Counted from the first letter of the stretch, positions 16,961 to 26,015 are shown. The stretch is 40,016 nucleotides of DNA from Acidobacteriota bacterium (GCA_027459505.1 DAIDIE010000033.1:1-40016), one strand, 5' to 3'. A program made the numbers and translations. Notes: generated by a model not told the origin, from the letters alone.

Positions 16961-18520
16961 TCAGGCGGCGCCGGTCGCAGGCGCCGCGGAGTGCGGAAGG
17001 ACTTCCCCAACCCCGGGTTCGTCCGGCCGGAACTGATCGGGACCGGAAACGGTCTGAGCGAGATGCGCCAAACGCTTTGACAGCAGGACGGCGCAGCCCG
17101 CAAGAGCCAGCAGCATAAGAAAGTGGCGGAAGAAGGCGGCGTGCAGAAACACCGAGAGCAGCAGATAGGTGAGCATGGAGAGTTCCAATCCCCAGGTCAA
17201 GCGCGACAGGGAATCAGCTCCGAGATGGGCAAAGCGGTGGCGGGCGCGCCGCGAGGCGTAGAGCACAGTCCACAGCAGGAACAAGAACGCGGCTGCGCCC
17301 AGTAGCCCCGTCTCCGATAGCACCTGCGTGTAGAGGCTGTGTGGATCGCGCACCTCATTGCGGATATCGGTGCCGAGCATGGCGCTGTAGCGCTCGTAAT
17401 TGGCGCTGAAGCCGCCCGCACCCACGCCGGTGATGGGGTGGTGACGGAACATTAATAACGCGGTGAGAACTTCGTTTTCGCGGCCGCGGAAAGACTGGTC
17501 CTGAATCGAGCTGACGTTGGAGACATGCTTCAACTGCGTCAGGGTCAGCATGCGCTGCCAGTAGTTGGAGGGCAGGATAGCGAGCACAACCAGCACGCCC
17601 GCAATTTCCACCCCGGTAATAAGTTTGCGGCGCGGATGCCACAACAGCATCAGGGCGGCGAAGACCAAGCCAATGAGGGCGGCGCGCGAGTAGGTAAAAA
17701 TCGCGGCGGCAAGGCAGAGGGCCACGCTGGCGCCGGCCAGCAGCCGGCGCAGAAGCGGCCCTTTCTCCAGCAGCACGATCACCGCCAGGGGAAGCACTGC
17801 CACCAGTACCAGAGCCAGGAAGTTGGGATCGCCAAGGGCGCCGCCCGGGCGGTAGCCCATCACCCCGGGGGCGGTTTCCGCCCACTCCATCTTGCCCAGC
17901 CCCCAGAACTCGAAGTGGCTGCCAGTCAGACGTTGAATGACCGGGGGCAGGGCCAGCAGGGCCGCGGCGGCCAGCAGCGCATCCACGCCCAGGCGCAGCA
18001 GGCGCGGGGTGCGGAGCAGGTTGACCACCAGATAAATCATGACCAGATCTTTGCCGTATTCCCACAAGCTGGCGGTAACCAGCCGGGGAAAGCCGGTACT
18101 GGCGAAGGTGGCGATCTGCGCCGCCCCGTAAAACAGCAGGGCGAGCGCAAACGGCCAACGCCAGGGGCGGCGGCGCGCGTTGGTCAGATCGCGCAGCAGC
18201 AACCCAATCAACGTCAGTGCCAGAATGGAGCGTAGAACCCAGCTAAATCCGGTCTGTTCGGTGATGATGTCAGAGAAATTCCAGAAGCCCACCAGGAGCA
18301 GCGCCAGGCTGCCCCACTCGGGACGCATCAGGATGGTTGCCGTGGCTGCGGTGATGGCGCCGGCAAGCAGCACGGCGAGCGCGGGGTGAGCGGGAACGCG
18401 GGCCGCGAGCAACAACATCGGCGAGGCGCACAGCAGGGCCAAAATGGCGATCGTGAAATCGCCGAGCAGGTGGGGGCGGCGCAGGGGCGCCGCGACGGGA
18501 GGCAGCGCCAGGGTATTCAT
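16961..18520 (-). CDS. O-antigen ligase / polymerase family membrane protein
   Basis: This 519-residue polytopic membrane protein has about 11-13 hydrophobic helices. A large periplasmic loop follows the segment near GENEVLTALLMFRHH and carries ITGVGAGGFSANY and RDPHSLYTQVLSETGLLG, which is the Wzy_C-type signature with a conserved His. Such proteins polymerise or ligate lipid-linked glycans in the periplasm. The C-terminal 40 residues after the last helix are Pro/Ala-rich. The start overlaps the stop of the sugar transferase gene by ATGA, so the two are probably translated together. Confidence 0.88.
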   Translation of the reverse strand: MNTLALPPVAAPLRRPHLLGDFTIAILALLCASPMLLLAARVPAHPALAVLLAGAITAATATILMRPEWGSLALLLVGFWNFSDIITEQTGFSWVLRSILALTLIGLLLRDLTNARRRPWRWPFALALLFYGAAQIATFASTGFPRLVTASLWEYGKDLVMIYLVVNLLRTPRLLRLGVDALLAAAALLALPPVIQRLTGSHFEFWGLGKMEWAETAPGVMGYRPGGALGDPNFLALVLVAVLPLAVIVLLEKGPLLRRLLAGASVALCLAAAIFTYSRAALIGLVFAALMLLWHPRRKLITGVEIAGVLVVLAILPSNYWQRMLTLTQLKHVSNVSSIQDQSFRGRENEVLTALLMFRHHPITGVGAGGFSANYERYSAMLGTDIRNEVRDPHSLYTQVLSETGLLGAAAFLFLLWTVLYASRRARHRFAHLGADSLSRLTWGLELSMLTYLLLSVFLHAAFFRHFLMLLALAGCAVLLSKRLAHLAQTVSGPDQFRPDEPGVGEVLPHSAAPATGAA

Positions 18521-19332
18521 TTGCCCCCCTTACCGGTGACCACCACGCGCACCGTCGCCCATAGCAGCCAAAGGTCCAGGCCCAGGCTGTAGCCGCGGAC
18601 GTAGGCGACATCGAGGCGCAGTCGCTCGTCAAATTCCGACTCGCCACGCGCCAGCACTTGCCACAAGCCGGTCATGCCGGGCAGCACCTCCAGCCGCTCG
18701 GTATGCCAGGGCTGATAGGTGTCGCTGGAAAAAGAGGTGGGGCGCGGCCCGACCAATGACATGTCGCCGCGCAAAACGTTCCACAGTTGTGGCAGCTCGT
18801 CCAGGCTGCAGCGGCGCAGCCAGCGGCCGACGGCGGTCACACGCGGGTCCTGGGAAATCTTAAAATCGGGCCACGCCAGTTCGTTGAGCGCCTGCAGTTG
18901 CGGCTTGAGCTGTTCCGCGTTCTGCACCATGGTGCGCAACTTCCACAGGCGGAAGCGGTGTCCGTGGCGACCAGTACGCCACTGGCAGAACCAGGGCGCG
19001 CCGGGCGATTCCAGACGGATGAGCAGCATGGCAACGCCGACCAGCACAGCGGCCAAGGGAAGCAGAAGGCCGCCAAGGCAAAGATCCAGAGCCCGTTTGA
19101 CGTACTGTTCCGCCGGGCTCAGTCCGGTGCGGTTGCGGAGCAGCGCGCGCTCGCGCAGCCGTTGCAGCAACGCCTGGCATTCGGTTTCGCGCATGCCGCT
19201 GCAGCCGAGGTGATGGGCGGCTGTTTGGGCCGCCGCTGTCCCGGTGGGAACCCCAGCCGGTTCGCTGGCTGCCGGGGAGGGGAGGACGGGCGGATTGGTA
19301 AGGGTGGAGCCGCTGGCCAGATCCAGTTTCAT
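18517..19332 (-). CDS. initiating sugar-phosphate transferase (bacterial sugar transferase family)
   Basis: This 271-residue enzyme transfers a sugar-1-phosphate from a nucleotide sugar to undecaprenyl phosphate and so starts repeat-unit assembly. After a variable N-terminal region it has one hydrophobic segment (RALDLCLGGLLLPLAAVLVG, about residues 74-93). The catalytic core follows with WKLRTM, SLDELPQLWNVLRGDMSLVG, PRP and PGMTGLWQV. It lacks the four N-terminal helices of full-length WbaP-type proteins. The ATG at 19332 is chosen because AAGGAGG lies just upstream; it also overlaps the preceding stop by ATGA. A longer frame to 19545 would add an Arg/Pro-rich non-conserved stretch. Confidence 0.9.
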   Translation of the reverse strand: MKLDLASGSTLTNPPVLPSPAASEPAGVPTGTAAAQTAAHHLGCSGMRETECQALLQRLRERALLRNRTGLSPAEQYVKRALDLCLGGLLLPLAAVLVGVAMLLIRLESPGAPWFCQWRTGRHGHRFRLWKLRTMVQNAEQLKPQLQALNELAWPDFKISQDPRVTAVGRWLRRCSLDELPQLWNVLRGDMSLVGPRPTSFSSDTYQPWHTERLEVLPGMTGLWQVLARGESEFDERLRLDVAYVRGYSLGLDLWLLWATVRVVVTGKGGK

Positions 19333-19751
19333 GCCGCCTCCTTGCCTCCGGCACGCGCGGCGCGGCCGGGATGGGCGAGTTGCTGCCGCAGACTCTCCAG
19401 CGTGAGGCCCTGGGCGGGGAAGTGGGCCAGGGAGGCCTCCAAACGCCAGCCCTGGCCGCCGAGGTGTTGCAGCCGGCGCAGCACGGGAGCGGCGTCGTCG
19501 GTTTCTTCCAGCAGGAGCCAGAGCACGCGCATGCGGGGTTGCCACCAGAGCAGATCTCCAATGCGCAAGCGCGCCGCGATTTGCAGCGCGAGACGGTGGG
19601 AGGAGACGCGCGCCATGCCGGGCAGCGGGCGGCAGCGCAGCCGCACCAACACCATGGGCTTGCGGCCGCGGCGGGCGCGGCTGAATAGGCGCAGCAGCCC
19701 CGCCGCGGCGGCGCGCTCATCGGCGAGTACGGGTTTGGGGCCGCCGCTCAT
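19329..19751 (-). CDS. small protein resembling a degenerate GGDEF domain
   Basis: This is a 140-residue protein between the BY-kinase-like and sugar transferase genes, with ATGA overlaps at both ends. Residues about 53-122 follow the order of a GGDEF domain: LQIAARLRIGDLLWW, then RVLWLLLEETDDAAPVLRRL, then ASLAHFPAQGLTLESLRQQL. These correspond to the usual R-x-GD, vLLpeTd and vGiA-yP-dG-T blocks. The GGDEF signature itself is absent; PRMRV stands in its place. It is therefore unlikely to make c-di-GMP but might be a structural or sensory domain controlling the polysaccharide machinery. The start at 19751 has GGAGG upstream. The fold assignment is by eye and needs a profile comparison. Confidence 0.65.
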   Translation of the reverse strand: MSGGPKPVLADERAAAAGLLRLFSRARRGRKPMVLVRLRCRPLPGMARVSSHRLALQIAARLRIGDLLWWQPRMRVLWLLLEETDDAAPVLRRLQHLGGQGWRLEASLAHFPAQGLTLESLRQQLAHPGRAARAGGKEAA

Positions 19752-21919
19752 TGCGCCTCCTGGGGCGCAACGCTGATGAACGTGGAGAGGCGGGGCGCGG
19801 CGCGCAGCCCGCGCAATCCCGGCGCGGACAGGTCGGCGCCGTTGAGCACGGTCCCCAGCAGCGGGGCACCCGCCCGCGCCAGGTCTTCCGCCCAATTGGC
19901 GAGATCCTGCTGGCGGGTAAAGCCCCACCGCGCCACCAACACCACCGCATCACTGAGCCGGGAAAGCAGCAGCGCGTCTCCGCTGCGGCTGGCGGCGGGA
20001 GAGTCGAGCAGCACGTAATCGTATTGCCCGGTCCAGACGGCTTTCTGCTCGGCAATCTTGCGCGGCAGCATGGTGGCCGTGCCGTTGCCGTTGGGCACAT
20101 ACAGTTCCAGGTTGGGTCCCAGCCCCTGGACTTCGCCGCCAGCACTGGGGGCGCTGAGCAAGGTGGCACAGCCGGGGCGCAGCGGGTCGGCATCGACGAT
20201 CAGGGTGCGATAGCCGGCCTGGGCCAGCGCCCGCCCCAGATTGCAGACGGTTTCAGTCTTGCCCTCTCCGCTGTGGGTACTGCTGACCACGATCATTTTG
20301 TGTGGCGCCGGGCAGCGCGCGGCAACGCGCGCGGCAAGCTTGGCATAGTAATCCGCGAGTGGGCCGTTAAGGTTAGCCGCGCCCGCGGCGAGCAGCCGGG
20401 TGCCGCGCAGGTTGGAACGCAGAGCTGTGGGTGACGACGGCGCCAGCGGAATGACGCCCAGCGAGGGCAACAGTTCCGGTGTTTCGCCATCCTCAGGGCC
20501 AGTGACCACGCCTTGCCAGCGCTCGCGCACAAGCGCGGCCCCGATGGCAAAGGCAGCGCCCAGCAGCACGCCCAGCAGCAGGTATAGCGGACGATTGGGG
20601 TACTGCGGCAACAGCGGAACTTGCGCGCGGTTGAGCGGGCGCAGGTTGGCGCTGGGCAGACTGGCGGCCAGGGTGGCCTCGCTCAGCTTGTCGTGCAGAT
20701 CGTTATACACGGCGGTGGCGAGATCGGCCTGCCCTTTCAGGTTCTGGTAACGGATTTCCGTGGCGCTCTCGCCGGCGGCGCGGCGGCGCAGTTGGCGGAC
20801 CAGGGCGGTCAATTCCGCCTCGTGCAGCGCTTCCTGCTGGACCCGGCCGCCGAGTCCCTGCCGCAGTTGCACGACGGCATGGGCCAGCGCCGCCTGGCTG
20901 AGGTGCAATTGCTGGCGCGCATCGGTGACGGCGGGGAAGTTGCGGCGGTAGGTGGCGCGTAGCTCGTCAAAGTGCGCCTGGGCGGCTTCTACCGCGGCGC
21001 TGGCGCTGTTGAGCTCAGGTGTGCGGTAAGCCTCCGGAAGCTGTTGCGGATCGCCCTGGAACGCTTGGAGCGCGGCATTGTCGGCGAGCCGCTGCGCCTC
21101 GGTGGCGGTCAACTCGCGATTGGCGAGATCAAGCTGTTCCAGCAGCACATTTTGCTGCCCGCCGGGAACCACCAGCGGGGTGTAAGCATGTTGTTGCTGG
21201 AAGGCAACCAGCGCGGTCTCGGCCTGCTGGCGCTGGCGCGCCACATCCTGCAATACGCCGTTCAGCCATTGGCTCATCTGCACGCCGGCGGCGAGGCGGC
21301 GCTGCTGGGCATAGGCCCCGAAAGCGCTCATGGTCTGGTTGACCACCGCCGCCGCCAGCGCCGCATCCTGGGCGCCGTAGCTGACCAGAACGGTGCGGCT
21401 GAGCTTATCCGGCGCGGCGCTGAGCTTGTTGAGGAAAATTCCTTCCGCAATCTGCAGCCGCAGCGCCGGGCTGGCTTGCTCGTGCTTTTTCGCCAGGCTG
21501 GCGGCCAGATCGTCCAGCGAGCGCTTGATCTGCGGATCGTTCTGCTCGAGCTTGAGTTGGGCGATCACGCGGGCCGCCACCGGCTGGCTGTGCAGCACCG
21601 TGAGCTGGGTCTGGATGTCGCGATCCTCATCACTGGGACTGTAGCTGCCACCGGTTTCGTGCAGTTGCGTCATGCGTTGCGGCGGCCGGTCGAGCACCAA
21701 TGAGCCAGTCGCCTGGTAATACGGACGGATGAGCAGGGCGACCGCGGCGGCCAGCAGCACGAAGGTGGCAAATACAATCAGCGCCAGCCCGCGGTGGCGG
21801 TAAAGGGCGGTGCCAAGGCGGCGGGCCCAGGGCGTGCGCCGGGTTTCTTCCTCAAGCCAGCGTTCCACGCCGGCGCGTCCGCGCAGCGGCCCGGAGTAAG
21901 GGGCGGTTATCAGTTGCAT
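19748..21919 (-). CDS. Wzc-type polysaccharide co-polymerase / BY-kinase-like protein
   Basis: This 723-residue inner-membrane protein controls chain length and export in Wzx/Wzy systems. It has a Wzz domain starting with a transmembrane helix (about 45-64), a long periplasmic coiled-coil region (about 200-420), and a second helix (about 446-464). The cytoplasmic ATPase domain has Walker A SSTHSGEGKT (546-555), Walker A' LIVDADPLRP (573-582) and Walker B YDYVLLDSPA (633-642). The C-terminus (RLSTFISVAPQEAQ) lacks the tyrosine cluster that BY-kinases autophosphorylate. The ATG at 21919 has AAGGA about 8 bases upstream. It is followed by the GGDEF-like gene with an ATGA overlap. Confidence 0.92.
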   Translation of the reverse strand: MQLITAPYSGPLRGRAGVERWLEEETRRTPWARRLGTALYRHRGLALIVFATFVLLAAAVALLIRPYYQATGSLVLDRPPQRMTQLHETGGSYSPSDEDRDIQTQLTVLHSQPVAARVIAQLKLEQNDPQIKRSLDDLAASLAKKHEQASPALRLQIAEGIFLNKLSAAPDKLSRTVLVSYGAQDAALAAAVVNQTMSAFGAYAQQRRLAAGVQMSQWLNGVLQDVARQRQQAETALVAFQQQHAYTPLVVPGGQQNVLLEQLDLANRELTATEAQRLADNAALQAFQGDPQQLPEAYRTPELNSASAAVEAAQAHFDELRATYRRNFPAVTDARQQLHLSQAALAHAVVQLRQGLGGRVQQEALHEAELTALVRQLRRRAAGESATEIRYQNLKGQADLATAVYNDLHDKLSEATLAASLPSANLRPLNRAQVPLLPQYPNRPLYLLLGVLLGAAFAIGAALVRERWQGVVTGPEDGETPELLPSLGVIPLAPSSPTALRSNLRGTRLLAAGAANLNGPLADYYAKLAARVAARCPAPHKMIVVSSTHSGEGKTETVCNLGRALAQAGYRTLIVDADPLRPGCATLLSAPSAGGEVQGLGPNLELYVPNGNGTATMLPRKIAEQKAVWTGQYDYVLLDSPAASRSGDALLLSRLSDAVVLVARWGFTRQQDLANWAEDLARAGAPLLGTVLNGADLSAPGLRGLRAAPRLSTFISVAPQEAQ

Positions 21920-21990
21920 GGCAAATATCCTTGGTAAGCGCCGCACTGGAGTGGGCGCTGTTTCACGCAGCGGCCTCGCGGGAGGCGGTT

Positions 21991-23136
21991 CTAGAAGTGG
22001 GTGAACGCGGCGCCTTCAATGCGCCAGCGTGTGGCGGCGCCGATGAAGTCCAGCACCGTAAGTCCGACTTCTTTGGATTTGGACGAGGGCACCAGCACGA
22101 TGTCATCCGCTTGCAGGGGCAGGTCGGGGGCGCGATTTTCCCGGATACGGCTGAGATCGCAGAGCAGGATGCGGCGCTGGTCGCCGCTGCGGCGCAGCAC
22201 CCGCACATGATGGATGTCGCTTTGCGGCAGGCCGCCGCCGGCGCGGCTAAACGCCTGGGCGAGAGTCAGGCCAGGGCTGAGCGGCATGCTCCCGGCGTGG
22301 TTGATTGCGCCGCTGATATAGATTTCGTCGGTAGGGGGCACCTCGACGCTGTCGCCGGGGGCCAGTGCTAAATCCAGGCGCGGGTTGCGCAGCAGATCGT
22401 TGGTGGCAATGGTGCGCAGCACCGTCTGCACGCGCAGGTGGGCTGGTTTTCCCGGCGTGACCTGAACGGGGCTGGCGTGCAGCACGTACAAGCTGGCCCC
22501 ATCGCGGGCCGGGTCGAGCCCGCCGGCCAGGGCCAGTGCCTGCCGCAGGGTGAGCTGACCGCTATAGGCGTAGACGCCGGGACGGGGCACGGCGCCGGTT
22601 ACGGAAATGGTGCGGCTGTTGTTTTCCAACACGCGCACGCTGACGCGCGGCGAACGCAGCATGCGGCCATACAGAGGCGTGAGCTGTTGCTCCAGTTGTG
22701 CCGGGGTTTCTCCGGCGGCGGCGACCGCGCCGAGGAAGGGCAAATCGAGCGAGCCATCGGCGCCGACCCGCGCCGTGCCGCTCAGTTGGGGCTGGCCGAG
22801 GACCTCGACATCGAGCAGGTCGCCGGGGCCAACCGGGTCGGCCGCGCCCGCACCCCAGGTCTGGATGACCCCGGAACTGGGCAAACTGGGCAGCGGCTTG
22901 ATTGCCGCGACGCTGGAACGCAGCGGAAGCTGTGCCAAACCAACGCCCGTGCCAATGGCAAAGCTGAAGGCGGCAGCCAACGCCATCAGCAGCGCAGTGG
23001 ATAAGTGAGTAGACCGGTGGCCCGAGGCTGGCCCCTCCTGGGTTTGGAGGGTACCCGGCAAGGCGCAAAAAACGCCACTCGGTCCGCTGAGAGCGAGACC
23101 ACCGGGAAGGGGGAGGGAAACGCGAAAAGTCTTCAT
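21991..23136 (-). CDS. polysaccharide export protein (Wza/OPX-like, SLBB domains)
   Basis: This 381-residue protein belongs to the outer-membrane polysaccharide export family. The Poly_export domain has GPGDLLDVEVLGQPQLSG and DGSLDLPFLGAVAAAGETP. Two SLBB domains follow (ISVTGAVPRPGVYAYSG and IYISGAINHAGSMPLSPG). A hydrophobic segment ALLMALAAAFSFAIGTGVGLAQ is at about residues 48-70, so the N-terminal leader before it is unusually long. The ATG at 23136 has AGGAG five bases upstream and is preferred. An ATG at 23169 would add 11 residues and overlap the previous gene by ATGA, as at other junctions in this operon, so it is a real alternative. It partners the Wzc-like protein to move polymer across the envelope. 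Confidence 0.9.
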   Translation of the reverse strand: MKTFRVSLPLPGGLALSGPSGVFCALPGTLQTQEGPASGHRSTHLSTALLMALAAAFSFAIGTGVGLAQLPLRSSVAAIKPLPSLPSSGVIQTWGAGAADPVGPGDLLDVEVLGQPQLSGTARVGADGSLDLPFLGAVAAAGETPAQLEQQLTPLYGRMLRSPRVSVRVLENNSRTISVTGAVPRPGVYAYSGQLTLRQALALAGGLDPARDGASLYVLHASPVQVTPGKPAHLRVQTVLRTIATNDLLRNPRLDLALAPGDSVEVPPTDEIYISGAINHAGSMPLSPGLTLAQAFSRAGGGLPQSDIHHVRVLRRSGDQRRILLCDLSRIRENRAPDLPLQADDIVLVPSSKSKEVGLTVLDFIGAATRWRIEGAAFTHF

Positions 23137-23165
23137 GCCATCTCCTATGTGCTGCGGCGCGTCAG

Positions 23166-24032
23166 TCATGCGGCGGGGGCGAGGCCATTTCCGCTACCGC
23201 TGTGCACCGGCTCCAGGGTTGAAATTGCAGGGCGGGAATTGAGGAGCGCGGGCCGTGGCGCCGCCTGGGCGCGCACTTGCAGGTTGAAGGCCTGCACCGC
23301 CTCCAGCAGTGGCGCGCCCCCAAACTGGCGCCCCACGGCAATCAGAGCGGCCAAGTCTTTGGGCAGGCAGCGGCCGCCGAAGCCGCGCTCGTCGGTAACC
23401 AGGGTGTGGGAGCGGTTGACGCGGCCATCCAGCAGCCAGAGTTCGCGAACCTCGTTGTAGTCGACGCGCAGACCCTGGGCGAGCTCATAAATCTGGTTGA
23501 CGAAAGCCACCTTGGTGGCGAAAAAGCAGTTTTCCATGTATTTCACCAACTCCGCCGTGCGCGCCGACGTGATGCGGTATTGCGGCGCGGGGCCGAGTAC
23601 CTCCTGGTAAACCCGCACCACATGTTGCGCCGCGGCCGGCTCCCCTCCCACGATGAGGAACCCGTGCGTCTCAATCTGTTTGAAGGGGTGCCAGGTGGTT
23701 TCGCCAACATATTCCGGACTAAAACAAATGCTTTTTCCCGTTTTGGTCACCAGCCGGTCCACCGTCCCAGGAGGAACTGTGGACTTAATACAAATGGGCG
23801 CTTGCAGCCAACCCACGACGTCTTCGATGGCGTCCAGCTCGGCGGCGCCGTCGGGACCTTGCGGGGTAGGAACCGCCACCAGGGCGAGATCGCAGGCATT
23901 AATGCGCTGGCGTTGTTCAGCGCCGTTGCAGCCGTCGCGAAATTTGTCATAGATGGTGACGCGTTCCGTGCCGAACAGCGCCGCCAAAGCGTGTCCCACT
24001 ACCCCATAACCGACGATGCCTACACGTTTCAT
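23166..24032 (-). CDS. UDP-glucose/GDP-mannose dehydrogenase family protein, short form
   Basis: This 288-residue protein has the N-terminal Rossmann domain (GYGVVGHALA, 8-17), KSTVPPGTVDRL (83-94), SPEYVGE (105-111) and the central domain with NCFFATKVAFVNQI. The catalytic cysteine is Cys222 in RGFGGRCLPKDL. UDP-glucose or UDP-ManNAc dehydrogenases usually have about 430 residues; here the C-terminal nucleotide-sugar-binding domain is missing, and the protein ends in an unconserved tail. It may oxidise a nucleotide sugar to the uronic acid for the polysaccharide, but activity without the C-terminal domain is uncertain. The ATG at 24032 has AAAGGAG 11 bases upstream, a rather long spacing. 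It is the first gene of the tight export operon. Confidence 0.85.
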   Translation of the reverse strand: MKRVGIVGYGVVGHALAALFGTERVTIYDKFRDGCNGAEQRQRINACDLALVAVPTPQGPDGAAELDAIEDVVGWLQAPICIKSTVPPGTVDRLVTKTGKSICFSPEYVGETTWHPFKQIETHGFLIVGGEPAAAQHVVRVYQEVLGPAPQYRITSARTAELVKYMENCFFATKVAFVNQIYELAQGLRVDYNEVRELWLLDGRVNRSHTLVTDERGFGGRCLPKDLAALIAVGRQFGGAPLLEAVQAFNLQVRAQAAPRPALLNSRPAISTLEPVHSGSGNGLAPAA

Positions 24033-24291
24033 GCTGTAATCGACTCCTTTCAGCGAGCATTTTGCCCGCCGCACTCCCGAGTATCCCCAGCCGGGTGGGC
24101 AGAGAACAATCAGGCATAAGTGACAAAGTAGCTGGGTTATGCTGCCGGAGCGCCGAGTTAGCCCGCCAGCGTTGCGCTGGAGGATGCTGCTGAAGGAGTA
24201 GGCGGCTGACCGGAGATCAATCAGCCCCTCGCTATTCACTGGAAAAAGGCGCGCTCCCAGGGCTTCGCACGCGTTCTCCGGGCACCCAGCA
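24033..24291. other. intergenic region upstream of the polysaccharide operon
   Basis: This probably holds the promoter of the dehydrogenase-export operon on the minus strand, but I see no convincing -35/-10 pair. A short perfect hairpin (CCAGCG, TTG loop, CGCTGG) is at 24166-24180. No gene is apparent. Confidence 0.4.
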
Positions 24292-26013
24292 TTATTGAGA
24301 AGTGGCGAACGCCCGCGCCCATTTCCACTCCGAGCCCAAAAAAAGTCTGTGCCTGCCGTTGCCGTTGAATTCAGCGCTCCAGACCCGGTTGCACCGCCGG
24401 GCGTAGGCGGAAAAGGCTTCCGGCGCGGGCAGCTCTCCAAACCAAATCCGGCCCTGGTTGGGAAAACTGGCGACAATCCAGTCGCTGCTGACAGAGAGGG
24501 TTATGGAAGGCTGGCGACGCAACAAATCCTCAATGATATAGGGGTTGCTATAGAAGCCGAGATAACAAAGCCTTCCGGAGGAACGCCCGGCGTGGTCCTG
24601 CAATACCTGGCTGAGGTGGCGCATTGCCACTGCCTTCCGGTTGAGCAATTGCGCGCTGGAGAGGAGGTTTCCGGAGGGGAAAAGCGTCACGTTGGAAGAA
24701 GCGGGGACGGCCCAAAACGTGACAGCCATGGCGAGCGCGGTCGCCGGCGCCAATGCGGGTATGGTGTGCTGGGGGCGGCTGTTTTGGACTCGTAGGCCTT
24801 CCGTGGTGGATCGCGAGCCGTCTCGCGCGCTCTCGCTGAAGGTTTGGGATGCATCCCGCCGGTGAAACAGAGCACGAAGGCTGAGCTGCTCGAGCGCCCA
24901 CCAAAGAATCGGCACAAAACAAAGTGCGACGTGGCGGACATTATTACCGCGGATCAGAAACCAGAAGGTGAGGGGAGGAGCGCTCCAGAAACAGGCTAAA
25001 ACTGCCAAACAAAGTGAGCGTTGCCGCTGGGAGGCAGTTTTGTGAGCAAAAACGAACCACGCCAAGGCGACGGCAAGCAAGAGCCAAAAGCCCACGCCTG
25101 CAGCGAAGGCTACAGGCGCTAATTGCTTCAGCAGGGCGAGGCCACGCGGCCATTGCAAAAATGAGGCCACCGTCGCTCCCGCTTTGTGCTGTGTAGCGGA
25201 TAGGGAGGCGCTCAGAAGCCGTTGCCGCAGCGTCAGGAAAAGGACAGCGCTCAATCCCCACAAAGCGGCGGAAACGACCAAGGGCCGCAGCCACAGACGC
25301 CAGCGGTGAACGGGGACGGGCGCGGGTTTATCAAGCAGCAGCGCAACGCCGGCGAAGGCGCCGCAATACAGCACGGCGTCGCTTTTTAGCAGCAGCGCCG
25401 CCGTGAGCGCGGCGGCGCTCAGCGCGGCCCAGGCGTATTGCAGTTGCGGACGGGAGCGCCGGGCTGTGGCGCGCCAGAACTCCGCCCAGGCCGCAAGCGC
25501 GAGCAGCAACGCGGCGTAGGAGAGCATTTGCGGGTGGGCTTCTACGCTCAGCCACCAAAACGCCGGAGAAAACACGGTCAAAAGTGCGGCGGCATAGGCC
25601 ACCGGCCGGGTCGTGATCCGCGTTCCCAACCAATACAATGCGAATGTGGCCCAGAGGCTGCTCCAGGCGCTCCACTGCTGCAGATGCGCGGCGAGAGCGG
25701 ACAAGTCCCAATGGTAAAGGCGCGTGAAGAACGTGGCGAGGGCGTAGTAGGCGGGCGAGAAAATGGCGCCATAAGCGATATGCGCTCCTGGTCCAAAGCG
25801 TACCCACTGCGTGATGCCAATCAGAAAACGGGAACAGTCGGCCTCTCCCGCGGCCAGCGGAAGCAGAATGAAACGAGAGGCCGCGGCGGTAGCCAAAAGC
25901 GCCACCGGTGCGGACCAGGAGGTGAGGCGAGCGCGTGTCTTGAGACGCCACGCCGGGACCGATCCGGCGGGCATCGATTGAGAGGACGACGCTGGGCTAG
26001 TGGTACTGGCCAT
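24292..26013 (-). CDS. multi-pass membrane protein, GT-C glycosyltransferase-like
   Basis: This 573-residue protein has about 10-11 hydrophobic helices up to about residue 440, then a soluble C-terminal domain of about 130 residues (RRQPSITLSVSSDWIVASFPNQ). The layout (long first periplasmic loop with ADCSRFLIGITQWVRFGPG, then many helices) resembles dolichyl-phosphate-mannose-dependent glycosyltransferases of the GT39/ArnT group, but I cannot point to a definite catalytic motif beyond an acidic residue in the first loop. It follows the GHL15-like gene by 2 bp and precedes the export operon, so a role in decorating the polysaccharide is plausible. Confidence 0.7.
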   Translation of the reverse strand: MASTTSPASSSQSMPAGSVPAWRLKTRARLTSWSAPVALLATAAASRFILLPLAAGEADCSRFLIGITQWVRFGPGAHIAYGAIFSPAYYALATFFTRLYHWDLSALAAHLQQWSAWSSLWATFALYWLGTRITTRPVAYAAALLTVFSPAFWWLSVEAHPQMLSYAALLLALAAWAEFWRATARRSRPQLQYAWAALSAAALTAALLLKSDAVLYCGAFAGVALLLDKPAPVPVHRWRLWLRPLVVSAALWGLSAVLFLTLRQRLLSASLSATQHKAGATVASFLQWPRGLALLKQLAPVAFAAGVGFWLLLAVALAWFVFAHKTASQRQRSLCLAVLACFWSAPPLTFWFLIRGNNVRHVALCFVPILWWALEQLSLRALFHRRDASQTFSESARDGSRSTTEGLRVQNSRPQHTIPALAPATALAMAVTFWAVPASSNVTLFPSGNLLSSAQLLNRKAVAMRHLSQVLQDHAGRSSGRLCYLGFYSNPYIIEDLLRRQPSITLSVSSDWIVASFPNQGRIWFGELPAPEAFSAYARRCNRVWSAEFNGNGRHRLFLGSEWKWARAFATSQ

Positions 26014-26015
26014 GG

